From Rhizobiaceae bacterium (GTDB lineage Bacteria > Pseudomonadota > Alphaproteobacteria > Rhizobiales > Rhizobiaceae), in assembly GCA_029233925.1 (NCBI GenBank), contig JARGOX010000006.1, positions 186,001-250,000 of the forward strand: a stretch of 64,000 nt of DNA, read 5' to 3'. The notes beneath the pieces were generated by a model, which was not told the origin of the DNA, made no database searches, and saw only the letters and a list, made by a program, of their open reading frames with translations. The position numbers and the translations under genes were made by a program. This document shows positions 54,764-64,000 of this stretch, piece by piece. How positions within the stretch are numbered: position 1 is the first letter of the stretch; every line of letters starts with the position of its first letter.

Positions 54764-55236
54764 TTGTGCAGGGCTCCGCGTATGTGAACATTATCAAGCA
54801 GGTGAACCAGGGTGTTCGCGTCCTCGTCACTCAGTGTCTTCAGCATGGAAGCAACCCAGCCTTCATGGGTTTTTGCCATATGGGCGAAATCCTTGCGGCC
54901 GGCCGGGGTCAATTGAACGATCATCGCCCGGCGGTCTCCGCTGACGGGAATACGCACCACAAGACCATCCGACACCAGCCTTTCGACAATGCCGGTGACA
55001 TTGCCGTTGGATACCATCAGCGCAGAGGAAAGCTCGGTCATCTTGAGCCCATCCGTCTCACGATAAAGGGCGGCAAGGACATCGAACCGCGGCAGGGTCG
55101 TGGCAAATTCCACCCGCAACCTTTCGCGGATTTCCGCCTCCATCTGTCGGGATATTTTCAAAAGGCGCAACCAGATCCGCAGCCTTTGTTTTTCAATTCC
55201 CGTGCCGCCATCCAGGGACGCAACCGCTGCACTCAT
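54760..55236 (-). CDS. MarR-family regulator of aminobenzoate operon
   Basis: This 158-residue MarR protein has the winged helix [67 protein letters not shown] (residues about 50-115). The wing motif SGDRRA is intact. It lies inside the catabolic operon and overlaps both neighbours by 4 bases. By analogy with other CoA-aromatic MarR repressors it probably senses an aryl-CoA and binds upstream of the monooxygenase gene. Confidence 0.88.
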   Translation of the reverse strand: MSAAVASLDGGTGIEKQRLRIWLRLLKISRQMEAEIRERLRVEFATTLPRFDVLAALYRETDGLKMTELSSALMVSNGNVTGIVERLVSDGLVVRIPVSGDRRAMIVQLTPAGRKDFAHMAKTHEGWVASMLKTLSDEDANTLVHLLDNVHIRGALHK

Positions 55237-55994
55237 ACCTCACCTCCCGAAACGGAAATGGCCTGCCCGGTAATCGATGCCGAATTGGGACCGCACAGGA
55301 ACAAGACCGTCTGCGCCACTTCTTCAGGCTGAACAAAACGACCGCTTGGATTATGCCGCAGCAAGGCTTTGGCGGCATCATCCCGGCTGCGTCCGGTTTT
55401 GCTCATGATGTTTGCCAGCGTCCGCTCCAGCATCGGCGTCTCGGTATAACCCGGGCAGATCGCATTGACGGTAATGCCGCTCCTGGCGACCTCCTGGGCA
55501 ATCGATTTGGTCAGGCCGACAACGCCGTGTTTGGCGGCACAATAGCCCGCCACATAGGCATAGCCCTTCAGGCCGGCGACGGAGCCAATGGATATGATGC
55601 GTCCCCATTTTGCATCCGCCATGCCGATCAGGCCTGCCTGCATCGTCAGGAATGCGCCGGTCAGATTGACATCGATCATCCTTTTCCAGCTCTCGATATC
55701 CATCTGGGTAAAGGGAATGCTCTCCGCCACACCGGCATTGGCGATGACGATATCGGCTTTTCCATGGTCCTGCGAGATACAGGAAAACAGCGCCTTGACG
55801 CTGACCGGGTCGGTCACATCACAGGTGACAGCGGAAATCAGCGCGGATTGTTCAGCGACAGTGACAAGCGCCGTCTTGTTGCGCCCCGTGACGGTCACGG
55901 TGGCTCCCGCATGGGCCAGAGCCAGCGCAATGGATGCACCGACGCCGGATCCGCCACCGGTGACCACCGCATGTTTGCCAATCAGATCGCTCAT
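55233..55994 (-). CDS. SDR-family oxidoreductase (3-hydroxyacyl-CoA dehydrogenase-like)
   Basis: This 253-residue short-chain dehydrogenase has the cofactor motif AVVTGGGSGVGASIALALA, NAGVAES, the catalytic serine in IISIGSVAG and YCAAKHGVVGLTK with tyrosine and lysine, then NAICPGYTETPM. In this operon it probably oxidises a 3-hydroxyacyl-CoA formed after ring reduction and hydration. It follows the large monooxygenase/reductase by 3 bases and overlaps marR by 4. Confidence 0.87.
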   Translation of the reverse strand: MSDLIGKHAVVTGGGSGVGASIALALAHAGATVTVTGRNKTALVTVAEQSALISAVTCDVTDPVSVKALFSCISQDHGKADIVIANAGVAESIPFTQMDIESWKRMIDVNLTGAFLTMQAGLIGMADAKWGRIISIGSVAGLKGYAYVAGYCAAKHGVVGLTKSIAQEVARSGITVNAICPGYTETPMLERTLANIMSKTGRSRDDAAKALLRHNPSGRFVQPEEVAQTVLFLCGPNSASITGQAISVSGGEV

Positions 55995-55997
55995 GGC

Positions 55998-58283
55998 TCA
56001 CACCTTTTCCGTCTGTGCCTCGGCCCGTTCGGCCAGGCGCACCATCTGATCGCGTCCGGCCAGATAGGGCAGCGGCCAGGCAACCTGTGTGTCGCCAAGC
56101 CCGACGGCCGTGTGCAGGGTCCAATAGGGATTGGCAAGATGCGGACGGGCCAGACACACCAGGTCGGCGCGGCCCGCCATCAGGATGGAATTGGCATGGT
56201 CAGCCTCATAGATGTTGCCGACCGCCATGGTCGCCATATGGGCTTCATTGCGAATGCGATCGGAAAAGGGTGTCTGATACATGCGACCATAGACCGGTTG
56301 AGCGGCAATGGATGTCTGGCCGGTCGAAACGTCGCAAATATCCACACCTGCTTGCTTGAGCAGGCCGGCAATCGCCACGGCGTCATCCGGCGTGATGCCT
56401 TCATCACCCACCCAGTCATTGGCCGATATGCGAACCGAAATGGGTTTTCCATCCGGCCATACGGCGCGCACGGCGCGATAGACTTCAAGCGGATAACGCA
56501 TGCGGTTTTCCAGCGAACCGCCGTATTCATCGTCGCGTTTGTTGGTCAGGGGCGTGATGAAAGACGACAGGAGATAGCCGTGCGCCGCATGAATTTCCAA
56601 CATGTCAAAGCCGCATCGATCGGCCATTTCGGCCGAGGCCACGAATTGATCACGCACCAGATCCATATCATCCCGGTTCATCTGCCGTGCCACTTGGTTT
56701 TGCTCCGACCAGCGGGTCTCGGATGCCGAAATCAAAGGCCAATTGCCCTCCTCCAGCGGCCCGTCCATCTTTTCCCAGCCAAGCTGCGTCGATCCCTTGA
56801 CGCCCGAATGCCCCAGTTGCATGCAGATTTTTGCCCCCGTCTGCTGGTGCACGAAGTCGACGATCCGCGCCCATGCAGCCTCATGCTCCGGCGCATAGGC
56901 ACCCGGACAGCCGGGCGTGATGCGCCCATCAGGGCTGACACAGGTCATTTCCGTATAGACCAGCCCGGCGCCACCCTTGGCGCGTTCGCCATAGTGCACC
57001 AGATGCCAATCCGTTGGACAGCCATCCACGGCCTTGTATTGCGCCATTGGCGAAACGACCACGCGGTTGGACAGATCCATGTCCCGCAACCGGTAGGGCG
57101 CAAACATTGGCGCCCTGTGGCCGGTGGCGCCCGCCTGCGCCTGAAACCAGCCCTCCGCCTGCTGCATCCATTGCGGGTCCCGCAGGCGCAGGTTTTCATG
57201 GCTGATGCGCTGTGAGCGTGTCAGCAGGGAATAGTTGAACTGGACAGGATCGAGATGCAGGTAACGCTCCACATTTTCAAACCATTCGGTTGAGTTGCGC
57301 GCCGCCGATTGCAGACGCAGCACTTCGACGCGGCGCTCTTCTTCATAGCGCTCGAATGCTGCCGGCATGGACTTTTCGCTGGTTAGGTAGTTGGCCAGGG
57401 CAATGGCGCTCTCCAGTGCCAGCTTGGTGCCCGAACCGATGGAGAAATGTGCCGTTGCCGCGGCGTCCCCCAGCAGCACGATATTGTCATGCGACCAACG
57501 CTCACAAAGCACCCGGGGGAAATTGATCCAGGCGGAACCGCGAATATGCCGGGCATTGGTCATCAGGGAATGTCCGCCCAGATATTTGGCAAAGATCCGC
57601 TCGCAAACCGCTATGGATTCATCCTGCGACATCGAACCGAAGCCGAATTTATTCCAGGTGTCCTCCTGACATTCGACAATGAACGTCGCGGTGTCACCAT
57701 CGAACTGATAGGCGTGCGCCCAGATCCAGCCATATTCGGTTTCTTCGAAGATGAAGGTGAAGGCGTCATCAAATTTCTGGTGGGTCCCCAACCAGACGAA
57801 TTTGCACTGCCGCACATCGATATCGGGACGAAATTCCTCGGCAAATTCAGTGCGGGTTCTGGAATTCAACCCATCGGAAGCGACGACAAGATCGTATTCC
57901 TTTGCATAATCAGCCGCACTGCTGACGTCTGTCTCGAACCGCAGGTCCACGCCCAGCTCCCGGGCTCTTTCCTGCAGCAGCAAAAGCAATTGCCGGCGCC
58001 CGACACCGCAGAAACCATGTCCGGTGGACAGTTCCTTGCGCCCGCGATAATGCACGGCAATATCGTCCCAATAGGCAAAGTGCTGACGGATCGTCGCCGC
58101 ACTGACCGGATCATTTGCCTGCAGATTGTCGAGAGTTTCATCAGACAGGACAACGCCCCAGCCAAAGGTGTCATCCGGCCTGTTGCGCTCAATGACGACG
58201 ACCTCATGGGCCGGATCACGCAGCTTCATGCTGATCGCAAAATAAAGGCCAGCTGGCCCGCCTCCAAGACATGCAATACGCAT
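55998..58283 (-). CDS. 2-aminobenzoyl-CoA monooxygenase/reductase (bifunctional)
   Basis: This 761-residue two-domain enzyme runs from the ATG at 58283. Residues 1-380 are a flavin monooxygenase ([17 protein letters not shown], the DG motif region [36 protein letters not shown]). Residues about 390-761 are an old-yellow-enzyme reductase ([67 protein letters not shown]). This fusion is the hallmark of 2-aminobenzoyl-CoA monooxygenase/reductase, also annotated as salicylyl-CoA 5-hydroxylase. It hydroxylates and dearomatises the CoA-bound ring. It leads the operon. Confidence 0.9.
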   Translation of the reverse strand: MRIACLGGGPAGLYFAISMKLRDPAHEVVVIERNRPDDTFGWGVVLSDETLDNLQANDPVSAATIRQHFAYWDDIAVHYRGRKELSTGHGFCGVGRRQLLLLLQERARELGVDLRFETDVSSAADYAKEYDLVVASDGLNSRTRTEFAEEFRPDIDVRQCKFVWLGTHQKFDDAFTFIFEETEYGWIWAHAYQFDGDTATFIVECQEDTWNKFGFGSMSQDESIAVCERIFAKYLGGHSLMTNARHIRGSAWINFPRVLCERWSHDNIVLLGDAAATAHFSIGSGTKLALESAIALANYLTSEKSMPAAFERYEEERRVEVLRLQSAARNSTEWFENVERYLHLDPVQFNYSLLTRSQRISHENLRLRDPQWMQQAEGWFQAQAGATGHRAPMFAPYRLRDMDLSNRVVVSPMAQYKAVDGCPTDWHLVHYGERAKGGAGLVYTEMTCVSPDGRITPGCPGAYAPEHEAAWARIVDFVHQQTGAKICMQLGHSGVKGSTQLGWEKMDGPLEEGNWPLISASETRWSEQNQVARQMNRDDMDLVRDQFVASAEMADRCGFDMLEIHAAHGYLLSSFITPLTNKRDDEYGGSLENRMRYPLEVYRAVRAVWPDGKPISVRISANDWVGDEGITPDDAVAIAGLLKQAGVDICDVSTGQTSIAAQPVYGRMYQTPFSDRIRNEAHMATMAVGNIYEADHANSILMAGRADLVCLARPHLANPYWTLHTAVGLGDTQVAWPLPYLAGRDQMVRLAERAEAQTEKV

Positions 58284-58374
58284 TGGCACTTCCCTGCTGT
58301 TACCCGGCGCGCCGTCCAAAGGACAGCGCCGCCATTGCTCCATGCGGGAATGTTGCCACCGTCGGCAATATATT

Positions 58375-58400
58375 TCAAGCTTAAAATTTTTAGACTAAAA
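58375..58400. promoter_or_regulatory. Putative MarR operator before the monooxygenase/reductase gene
   Basis: TCAAGCTTAAAA at 58375-58386 and the complement of TTTAGTCTAAAA at 58389-58400 give an imperfect inverted repeat (8 of 12) in an AT-rich patch, 92 bases before the ATG. The form and place fit a MarR-type site. Not verified. Confidence 0.45.
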
Positions 58401-58534
58401 CTTTATTGGCTTTGCCGCGGGCATGCCATCAAGCGACGCTGCAGGGTTTGCGGGCAACAGATTCAACCAACAGGCATTTTCCGCTTTGCAATAGCGCCAC
58501 CTTCGGCATGCCAGCCGTTTGGCCTTCAGGTTCG

Positions 58535-61006
58535 CTAGGAGCGAACCCTCTCACTCTTGGGATCATACAACGGCTTCGCACTGACTTCAGCTCTGCAAAG
58601 CTTCCCCGCAACTTCGATCTCATAGGTCGAATCCAGCATCTGCGAAAGGCTCTCCCCATCACGCACAGGCACATAACCAAGCCCCACTGAAGCGCCTAGA
58701 AAATGGCCATAGTTGCCCGATGTCAGATAGCCGGAGATCACGCCGTCACGCATGATGGGTTCGCCGTGAAACAGCAGGGGTTCGGGGTCCACAAGTTTGA
58801 AAGACAAAAGACGTTTTTGCAGTCCGGCCTGTTTTCGCGCGACCACAGCCTCACGACCGATAAAGGGTCCATAGCGGCCATCCGGCTTTTCTGTTTTCAC
58901 CGCAAAACCAAGTCCGGCCTCCAGCACATGGTCCTCATCGGTGATGTCGTGACCAAAGTGCCGGAACCCTTTTTCCATCCGGCATGAATCCAGCACCTGC
59001 ATGCCGGCCAACCGCAGGCCTTCACCCTCGCCTGCCCCCATCACCACGTCGAAAACGTGCCGCGCCATATCGGCGGATACATAGAGTTCCCAGCCCAGTT
59101 CTCCCACATAGGTGATGCGATGCGCCCGCACCGTCACCATGCCCATATCGATCGTCCTGGCGATTCCGAAGGGGAAAGCCTCATGCGACAGGTCGGCCGG
59201 CGTGACCTTTTGCAGGATCCTGCGCGCATTGGGTCCCATCACCGCCAGCACGGCTTCGGAACTGGTGACATTGACAACAATGCACCGCGCATCGTCAGGA
59301 ATGTGTCGCTTCAGCCAGCTGAAATCGCGCGTCACCGTGGCTGCACCGGTCATCACCATGAAGCGGTCCCTGGCCAGCCGCGTTACCGTCAAATCCGCCT
59401 CGATGCCGCCGCGGGCATTGAGCCATTGCGTATAGACAATGCGCCCCGGTTCAACATCAATGTCGTTGCCGCAGATATGTTGCAGCACATCCACCGCATC
59501 ACGCCCCTCAATGAGAAACTTGCCGAAGGCGGACAGGTCAAAGGCTCCGGCCGTCTCGCGCACGGCGCGATGTTCAGCCGCCGCATAGGCAAACCAGTTT
59601 TGCCGCTTCCAGCCGTATTGATAGTGTGGCGCCACGCCCTTGGCCAGATCATCGGCAGGCACGAACCAGTGCGGCCGTTCCCACCCGGCAGTCTCGCCGA
59701 AACAGGCCCCGCGCTCTGCCATTTTCTCATGCAGAGGCGTATGGCGAAGATTGCGCGCGGTCTCGTACTGGCGATGGGGAAAATGGTCAGCATAAAGCAG
59801 GCCAAGTGTTTCCGTCACGCGGTTTTTCAAATAGGTGCGATTGCCCTGGAACGGTTCCATGCGGCGAATATCCACATCCCAAAGGTCAAAGGGCGGCTCA
59901 CCCTCGACGATCCATTCGGCAATGGCCTTGCCTGCTCCGCCGGCCGATTGAATGCCGACGGAATTGAAACCGGCCGCCACAAAGAAATTCTCCACCTCCG
60001 GTGACGGCCCCAACAAGTAGCGGTCATCGGGCGTGAAACTTTCCGGTCCGTTGAAAAACGTGTGAATGCCGGCGCTCTCAAGCAGAGGCATCCGTTCCAC
60101 GGCCTTCTCCAGAATCGGCTGGAAATGATCGAAATCCTCCGGCAATTGATCGAAGCAAAAGTCCTTCGAAATACCATCCATGCCCCAGGGCTTGGAGACC
60201 GGCTCAAAGGCGCCCAGCAGAATTTTGCCCGCATCTTCCTTGTAATAGGCGCATTCATCGGGAACCCGCAGCACCGGCAGGTTGCCCGGCAGGCCTTTCA
60301 CGGCTTCGGTCAGAATGTAGAAATGCTCGCAGGCATGCAACGGCACATTGACGCCGGCCATCTGCCCGACCTCATGTCCCCACATCCCGGCGCAATTGAC
60401 CACGATCTCGGCGGAAATCTCACCCTTGTCGGTGCACGCACCCGTTGCCCGGCCATTGTCCACGTGAATGGCTTCGACCACGGTATTTTCAAATATTTGC
60501 ACACCCTTGTTGCGCGCACCGCGCGCCAGCGCCATGGCGATATTCGACGGATCGCCCTGCCCGTCCAGCGGGATATGCAGACCGCCGACAACACCATCCA
60601 CATTGAGATAGGGGTACATGTCGGCGCATTGCTGCACATTCAACACATTGACCTCGACACCATGGGCCTTTGCCATGGAAGCATTGCGCAGAAACTCTTC
60701 CATGCGATGTTCACTCAAGGCGACGGACAGTGAGCCATTGCGCCGAAAGCCGGTGGCCATGCCGGTTTCTTCTTCCAGGCGGCCGTAGAGTTCCTGACTG
60801 TATTTGGCCAGACGGGTCATGTTCATAGTCGCCCTAAGCTGGGCAATCAGTCCGGCAGCATGCCAGGTCGTTCCGCTGGTCAATTGCTTGCGCTCGACAA
60901 GCACAACGTCGCTCCAGCCCTGATGCGCCAGATGATAGGCGACAGAACAGCCAACGACGCCGCCACCGATGATCAAAACGCGTGTATGTTTTGGAAATTC
61001 AGCCAT
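58535..61006 (-). CDS. FAD-dependent dimethylglycine/sarcosine dehydrogenase-like enzyme
   Basis: This protein of about 823 residues has an N-terminal DAO-type FAD domain (VLIIGGGVVGCSVAYHLAHQGWSDVVLVERKQLTSGTTWHAAGLI, with the histidine for covalent FAD) and ends with GcvT-type tetrahydrofolate-binding domains (GDAVVLQ-like region HICGNDIDVEPGRIVYTQWLNARGGIEADLTVTRL and terminal ASVGLGYV). Such enzymes demethylate dimethylglycine, sarcosine or related methylamines. The ATG at 61006 is preferred to a TTG six codons earlier. It is not clearly linked to the aminobenzoate operon or to taurine genes. Confidence 0.87.
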   Translation of the reverse strand: MAEFPKHTRVLIIGGGVVGCSVAYHLAHQGWSDVVLVERKQLTSGTTWHAAGLIAQLRATMNMTRLAKYSQELYGRLEEETGMATGFRRNGSLSVALSEHRMEEFLRNASMAKAHGVEVNVLNVQQCADMYPYLNVDGVVGGLHIPLDGQGDPSNIAMALARGARNKGVQIFENTVVEAIHVDNGRATGACTDKGEISAEIVVNCAGMWGHEVGQMAGVNVPLHACEHFYILTEAVKGLPGNLPVLRVPDECAYYKEDAGKILLGAFEPVSKPWGMDGISKDFCFDQLPEDFDHFQPILEKAVERMPLLESAGIHTFFNGPESFTPDDRYLLGPSPEVENFFVAAGFNSVGIQSAGGAGKAIAEWIVEGEPPFDLWDVDIRRMEPFQGNRTYLKNRVTETLGLLYADHFPHRQYETARNLRHTPLHEKMAERGACFGETAGWERPHWFVPADDLAKGVAPHYQYGWKRQNWFAYAAAEHRAVRETAGAFDLSAFGKFLIEGRDAVDVLQHICGNDIDVEPGRIVYTQWLNARGGIEADLTVTRLARDRFMVMTGAATVTRDFSWLKRHIPDDARCIVVNVTSSEAVLAVMGPNARRILQKVTPADLSHEAFPFGIARTIDMGMVTVRAHRITYVGELGWELYVSADMARHVFDVVMGAGEGEGLRLAGMQVLDSCRMEKGFRHFGHDITDEDHVLEAGLGFAVKTEKPDGRYGPFIGREAVVARKQAGLQKRLLSFKLVDPEPLLFHGEPIMRDGVISGYLTSGNYGHFLGASVGLGYVPVRDGESLSQMLDSTYEIEVAGKLCRAEVSAKPLYDPKSERVRS

Positions 61007-61063
61007 GAGGAAGACCACCTGCAACAGCGTGCAAAACGCACCGTGAAATTAGTGGCGATATTT

Positions 61064-61234
61064 TCACGAAAAGAAACGCACGTCCAGCCCCGATGGATAG
61101 AAGATCAATGGCGCCGACAATGACCCGTTAACGGTATCGCCGACGCTGACGCGTTTTATCAGGTCCGCAGGCAATTCCACCGGTTTCTGCTGATCATCGG
61201 TTGATTCTCCCGCAGGCCGCAGCTTTTCGGGCAT
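61064..61234 (-). CDS. Candidate small protein of 56 residues
   Basis: A short frame upstream of the dehydrogenase gene and on the same strand begins MPEKLRPAGESTDDQQK and ends LIFYPSGLDVRFFS. It looks compositionally like a protein, but I do not recognise it and its ribosome site is poor. A TGA lies in frame shortly upstream, so it is not the tail of a longer gene. It may be chance. Confidence 0.28.
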   Translation of the reverse strand: MPEKLRPAGESTDDQQKPVELPADLIKRVSVGDTVNGSLSAPLIFYPSGLDVRFFS

Positions 61235-61543
61235 CCCACGCGCCTTGAATCGTGAATTCCATCATCGCGGAAACGCTGACCGACCTTTAGTGGCATATTT
61301 CAAGCTGTCGCCAGGACAGGCCGCTTTTCCGAACATTTACAACCCTGTGGCGCCTTTTGATGAATCAAAAAGGCAATCCGGCTGGCAAATTACAGCCTGC
61401 CAGACTGCCATGACACAAGCAACCGCCGACATTATTAGGGCCAGCCCTTGATCTTCGAACCACTATTGGCCTCATAATGGGGCCAGATGGATGGCGCTAT
61501 CGGCCCATCCAACAAGAGGCAGATCCGGGGTCAGGCCACCATC
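61235..61543. other. Divergent intergenic region before tauR
   Basis: Apart from the putative MocR box at 61466-61486, I see no gene or strong signal in this stretch between the minus-strand dehydrogenase region and plus-strand tauR. It must hold the tauR promoter. Confidence 0.4.
61466..61486. promoter_or_regulatory. Putative TauR/MocR box before tauR
   Basis: TTGGCC at 61466-61471 and GGCCAG at 61481-61486 form an inverted pair (TGGCC/GGCCA) around an A/T-rich centre. MocR-type regulators often bind sites with CCAAT-like and TGG-CC half-sites near their own promoter. Its position favours a start for tauR at 61544 rather than 61487. Confidence 0.4.
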
Positions 61544-63022
61544 ATGCGTAATGCGCTGTTTCATGTTGAACGAATGGAGATGACAACACTCCAGACCCAG
61601 ATCCGCGAGATGCTGGTCTCGGCCATGCTGTCGGGACAATTGCCCGCTGGCTCCCCCATTCCCTCCACCCGCGCCATGGCCAAGCGGCTGAAAGTATCAC
61701 GCAATACGGTCATGCTGGCCTATCAGGCACTGGCTTCCGATGGTTACCTAGTGGCGCGCGAGCGATCCGGATTCTATGTGTCATCGGATATTCACGATGG
61801 CACCATGGCGGGCTCCGTCCCGGCCAAACTGCCGCTGACTGGCGAACCCCAGCCTGACTGGGCAGGCCGCTTTCGCGTGCAACCCAGTGAGCAGACCAAT
61901 ATCGTCAAGCCGGACAATTGGCATGATTACCCCTATCCATTCATTTATGGACAGGCCGATGCTGCGCTTTTCCCCATCGCCGCCTGGCGCGACTGCATGC
62001 GCCAGTCCATGGGCCGCAAGTGGCTGGATGCCTGGACCAATGACCATTTTGCCGAAGACGACCGCATGCTCATCGAACAGGTGCGGCAACGCATTCTCAC
62101 GCGGCGCGGCATCCTCGCCAATGCCGATGAGATTCTCATCACGCTGGGTGCGCAAAACGCGCTCTACATCCTGTCGAGCCTGCTGGTCAAACGCGGCATG
62201 ACGGTGGCCATCGAAGACCCCGGCTACCCGGACATTCGCAATATTTTTCAGCTGCGCACCGATCAGATCAACCATATTCCTGTCGACGAGGAAGGCATTA
62301 CCCTGACGCCCGAACTGTTCAAATCCGAACTGGTTTTTGTCACCCCCAGCCACCAGTATCCGACCAATGCCACCATGAGCCCGGAACGCAGAAAAGCCCT
62401 CCTGCAATGGGCGACCACGAACAATGGGCTGATCATTGAAGACGACTATGAATTCGAGACCAATTACCAGGGCGAACCGACACCGGCGCTGAAATCCCTC
62501 GATCAGGGGCAACGCGTTCTCTATGTCGGCAGCCTGTCAAAATCACTGATGCCGGGCCTTCGCATGGGTTTCATGGTTGCCCCTGCCCCGCTTATTCGCG
62601 AAGCCCGGGCCTTGAGGCGTCTCATGTTGCGCCACCCGCCCGGCAACAATCAGGGCGTCGTCGCCTTGTTTCTGTCGCTCGGCCACCATGACACGCTGAT
62701 CGGACGGTTGCACCGCAGCTATCGCAATCGCTGGGTCACCATGGGCAAGGCATTGGAGAAATATTTTCCCGGATGGACACAGGCCCCCGGCTTTGGCGGA
62801 ACCTCCTATTGGCTGAAGGGCCCACCATGGCTGGATGGAACCCTGCTGGCGAGCCGGGCGCTGGAGGAAGGCATCGTCATCGAACCCGGAGACATCTATT
62901 TTTCCGATCCGCAGAACCATCGGCACTTCATCCGGCTGGGATTTTCCTCCATCGCGGAGGAACGCATAGAACCCGGACTCGAGCGGTTGTCGCATATCGT
63001 TGCGGCGATGAAGCCTGCCTGA
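61544..63022 (+). CDS. tauR: MocR-family regulator TauR of taurine catabolism
   Basis: This regulator of about 492 residues has a GntR winged helix (LQTQIREMLVSAMLSGQLPAGSPIPSTRAMAKRLKVSRNTVMLAYQAL) and a class I aminotransferase-like domain, with VTPSHQYPTNATMSPERR, LIIEDDYEFE and the PLP lysine in VLYVGSLSKSLMPGLRMGF. The following gene is xsc, so TauR is the natural call. TauR proteins activate taurine genes. An earlier ATG at 61487 abuts the putative operator and is less likely. PdxR and GabR are the family alternatives. Confidence 0.83.
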   Translation: MRNALFHVERMEMTTLQTQIREMLVSAMLSGQLPAGSPIPSTRAMAKRLKVSRNTVMLAYQALASDGYLVARERSGFYVSSDIHDGTMAGSVPAKLPLTGEPQPDWAGRFRVQPSEQTNIVKPDNWHDYPYPFIYGQADAALFPIAAWRDCMRQSMGRKWLDAWTNDHFAEDDRMLIEQVRQRILTRRGILANADEILITLGAQNALYILSSLLVKRGMTVAIEDPGYPDIRNIFQLRTDQINHIPVDEEGITLTPELFKSELVFVTPSHQYPTNATMSPERRKALLQWATTNNGLIIEDDYEFETNYQGEPTPALKSLDQGQRVLYVGSLSKSLMPGLRMGFMVAPAPLIREARALRRLMLRHPPGNNQGVVALFLSLGHHDTLIGRLHRSYRNRWVTMGKALEKYFPGWTQAPGFGGTSYWLKGPPWLDGTLLASRALEEGIVIEPGDIYFSDPQNHRHFIRLGFSSIAEERIEPGLERLSHIVAAMKPA

Positions 63023-63051
63023 TAGATCCACAATGAACGCTTTAAACATGA

Positions 63052-63081
63052 CTGGCTCAGGCATTTGGCCTGATCTGGCTC
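63052..63081 (+). promoter_or_regulatory. Direct CTGGCTC repeats upstream of xsc
   Basis: CTGGCTC occurs at 63052-63058 and 63075-63081, 23 bases apart (about two helical turns), roughly 90-120 bases before the xsc ATG. TauR of Rhodobacter binds CTGGAC-type direct repeats, so this is a weak candidate site. Confidence 0.3.
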
Positions 63082-63169
63082 TACGCCATGGTGCCAGTCT
63101 CCCCCTATCAAAGGTGCAGGCACTGCAGCATTGAGCGCCCGAACCGTGAAATTCAAAGGAACTGTCGCC

Positions 63170-64000
63170 ATGAAAATGACCACCGAAGAAGCTTTCGTGA
63201 AGGTTTTGCAGATGCATGGTATCGAACATGCCTTTGGCATCATCGGCTCCGCCATGATGCCAATCTCCGATCTGTTCCCCAAGGCTGGCATCACGTTCTG
63301 GGATTGCGCCCATGAAACCAATGCGGGGATCATCTGTGACGGCTACACCCGTTCAACCGGCAAGATGGCCCTGGCTATTGCCCAGAACGGCCCCGGCATC
63401 ACCAATTTCGTTACCCCCATCAAGACCGCCTATTGGAACCATACGCCAATGCTGCTGGTCACACCGCAAGCCGCCAACAAGACCATCGGTCAGGGCGGTT
63501 TTCAGGAAGTGGAACAGATGGCGCTTTTCCGGGACATGGTGTGTTACCAGGAAGAAGTGCGTGACCCGTCGCGCATGGCCGAAGTCCTCAATCGGGTCAT
63601 CGAAAAAGCCATCCGCGGCTCAGCCCCGGCACAAATCAATGTGCCGCGCGATTACTGGACGCAGATCATCGATATCGAATTGCCGCAGATCGTTCGCCTT
63701 GAGCTGCCTTCCGGTGGCGACAAGGCCATCGAAATGGCAGCCGATCTGCTTTCCAATGCACAGTTTCCGGTGATCCTTTCGGGCGCCGGCGTTGTCATCG
63801 GCGGCGCCATCGAGGACTGCAAGGCGCTCGCCGAGCGTCTGGATGCGCCCGTTGCCAATGGATACCAGCACAATGACAGCTTTCCCGGCAGCCATCCCCT
63901 CGCCTGCGGACCACTTGGCTACAATGGATCGAAGGCCGCCATGGAGCTGATTGCCAAGGCTGATGTCGTTCTGGCGCTCGGCACCCGGCTCAACCCGTTT
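63170..64000 (+). CDS. xsc: Sulfoacetaldehyde acetyltransferase Xsc (partial, cut by window end)
   Basis: The first 277 residues of a thiamine-diphosphate enzyme are present: MKMTTEEAFVKVLQMHGIEHAFGIIGSAMMPISDLFPKAGI, the activating glutamate in CAHETNAGIICDGY, GPGITNFVTPIKTAYWNHTPMLLVTPQ, and GGFQEVEQMALF. These are characteristic of Xsc rather than acetolactate synthase. Xsc splits sulfoacetaldehyde with phosphate to acetyl phosphate and sulfite. It follows tauR by 147 bases. The ATG at 63170 is the clear start, and the C-terminus lies beyond the window. Confidence 0.93.
   Translation, partial: MKMTTEEAFVKVLQMHGIEHAFGIIGSAMMPISDLFPKAGITFWDCAHETNAGIICDGYTRSTGKMALAIAQNGPGITNFVTPIKTAYWNHTPMLLVTPQAANKTIGQGGFQEVEQMALFRDMVCYQEEVRDPSRMAEVLNRVIEKAIRGSAPAQINVPRDYWTQIIDIELPQIVRLELPSGGDKAIEMAADLLSNAQFPVILSGAGVVIGGAIEDCKALAERLDAPVANGYQHNDSFPGSHPLACGPLGYNGSKAAMELIAKADVVLALGTRLNPF

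Noticed and set aside
55353-57215. A 620-codon open frame on the plus strand
   Set aside because: It lies antisense to the SDR and monooxygenase/reductase genes, whose motifs are unambiguous. Its translation has no recognisable domain and skewed composition.
1-64000. CRISPR arrays, tRNA or rRNA genes, insertion sequences, integrases
   Set aside because: No repeat-spacer pattern, no tRNA-like cloverleaf noticed beside genes, and no transposase or integrase motif in any coding frame read.

Overview
The window reads as an ordinary chromosomal or large-replicon stretch of a marine or saline-adapted alphaproteobacterium, probably of the Hyphomicrobiales. This is inferred from gene content and operon order: ectoine/hydroxyectoine catabolism under EnuR, a PcaQ-controlled protocatechuate cluster, ZnuBC-Zur, DgcN-DgcA D-glutamate catabolism, TauR-Xsc taurine degradation and FrcA/XylH-type sugar uptake. 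Gene density is high, and many genes overlap by ATGA or share stop/start bases. I saw no rRNA, tRNA, CRISPR array, transposase, integrase or phage gene. One block (about 31.0-32.9 kb) is clearly more AT-rich than its surroundings.

Layout. 1-1958: the end of a surface-polysaccharide locus (two glycosyltransferases and a sulfotransferase, minus strand), followed by cysQ, which would hydrolyse the PAP made by sulfation. 3165-12782: an ectoine and hydroxyectoine degradation operon read right to left (enuR, eutB, eutC, doeA, an M20 deacetylase where DoeB/EutE is expected, asnC/doeX, doeC, doeD). No uptake genes are present. 12832-14925: znuC-znuB-zur behind a putative Zur box. 15141-25185: two aromatic branches that meet at 3-oxoadipate. 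These are pcaCHGIJF with divergent pcaQ, and a hydroxyquinol module (flavin monooxygenase, maleylacetate reductase, hydroxyquinol dioxygenase) with a divergent AraC regulator. 25511-27687: glutaryl-CoA dehydrogenase and a LysR regulator. 27962-30818: dgcN-dgcA plus a D-amino-acid transaminase.

31122-32729: an AT-rich pair of unrecognised exported proteins (one cysteine-rich, one with TPR-like repeats). 32976-42254: a xylose regulon (GH43 xylosidase, xylA, xylB, ABC transporter) with divergent ROK repressor xylR. 42241-47054: a di-haem oxidoreductase translationally coupled to a CRTAC1/UnbV-type FG-GAP protein, followed by a beta-helix protein. 47094-50356: nagA and a two-gene glucosylglycerate synthesis module. 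50483-58283: an aerobic 2-aminobenzoyl-CoA pathway (RidA, CoA ligase, acyl-CoA dehydrogenase, enoyl-CoA hydratase, MarR, SDR, monooxygenase/reductase) containing the 3-prime remnant of a livF transporter gene. 58535-64000: a dimethylglycine/sarcosine dehydrogenase-like enzyme, then tauR and the start of xsc.

Functionally the segment is a catabolic archipelago for compatible solutes, lignin-type aromatics, hemicellulose sugars, D-amino acids and taurine, each module beside its own regulator. The least explained parts are the di-haem/FG-GAP pair, the AT-rich exported-protein pair and the decayed livF. Functional calls come from recognising protein motifs by eye. No database search was run.
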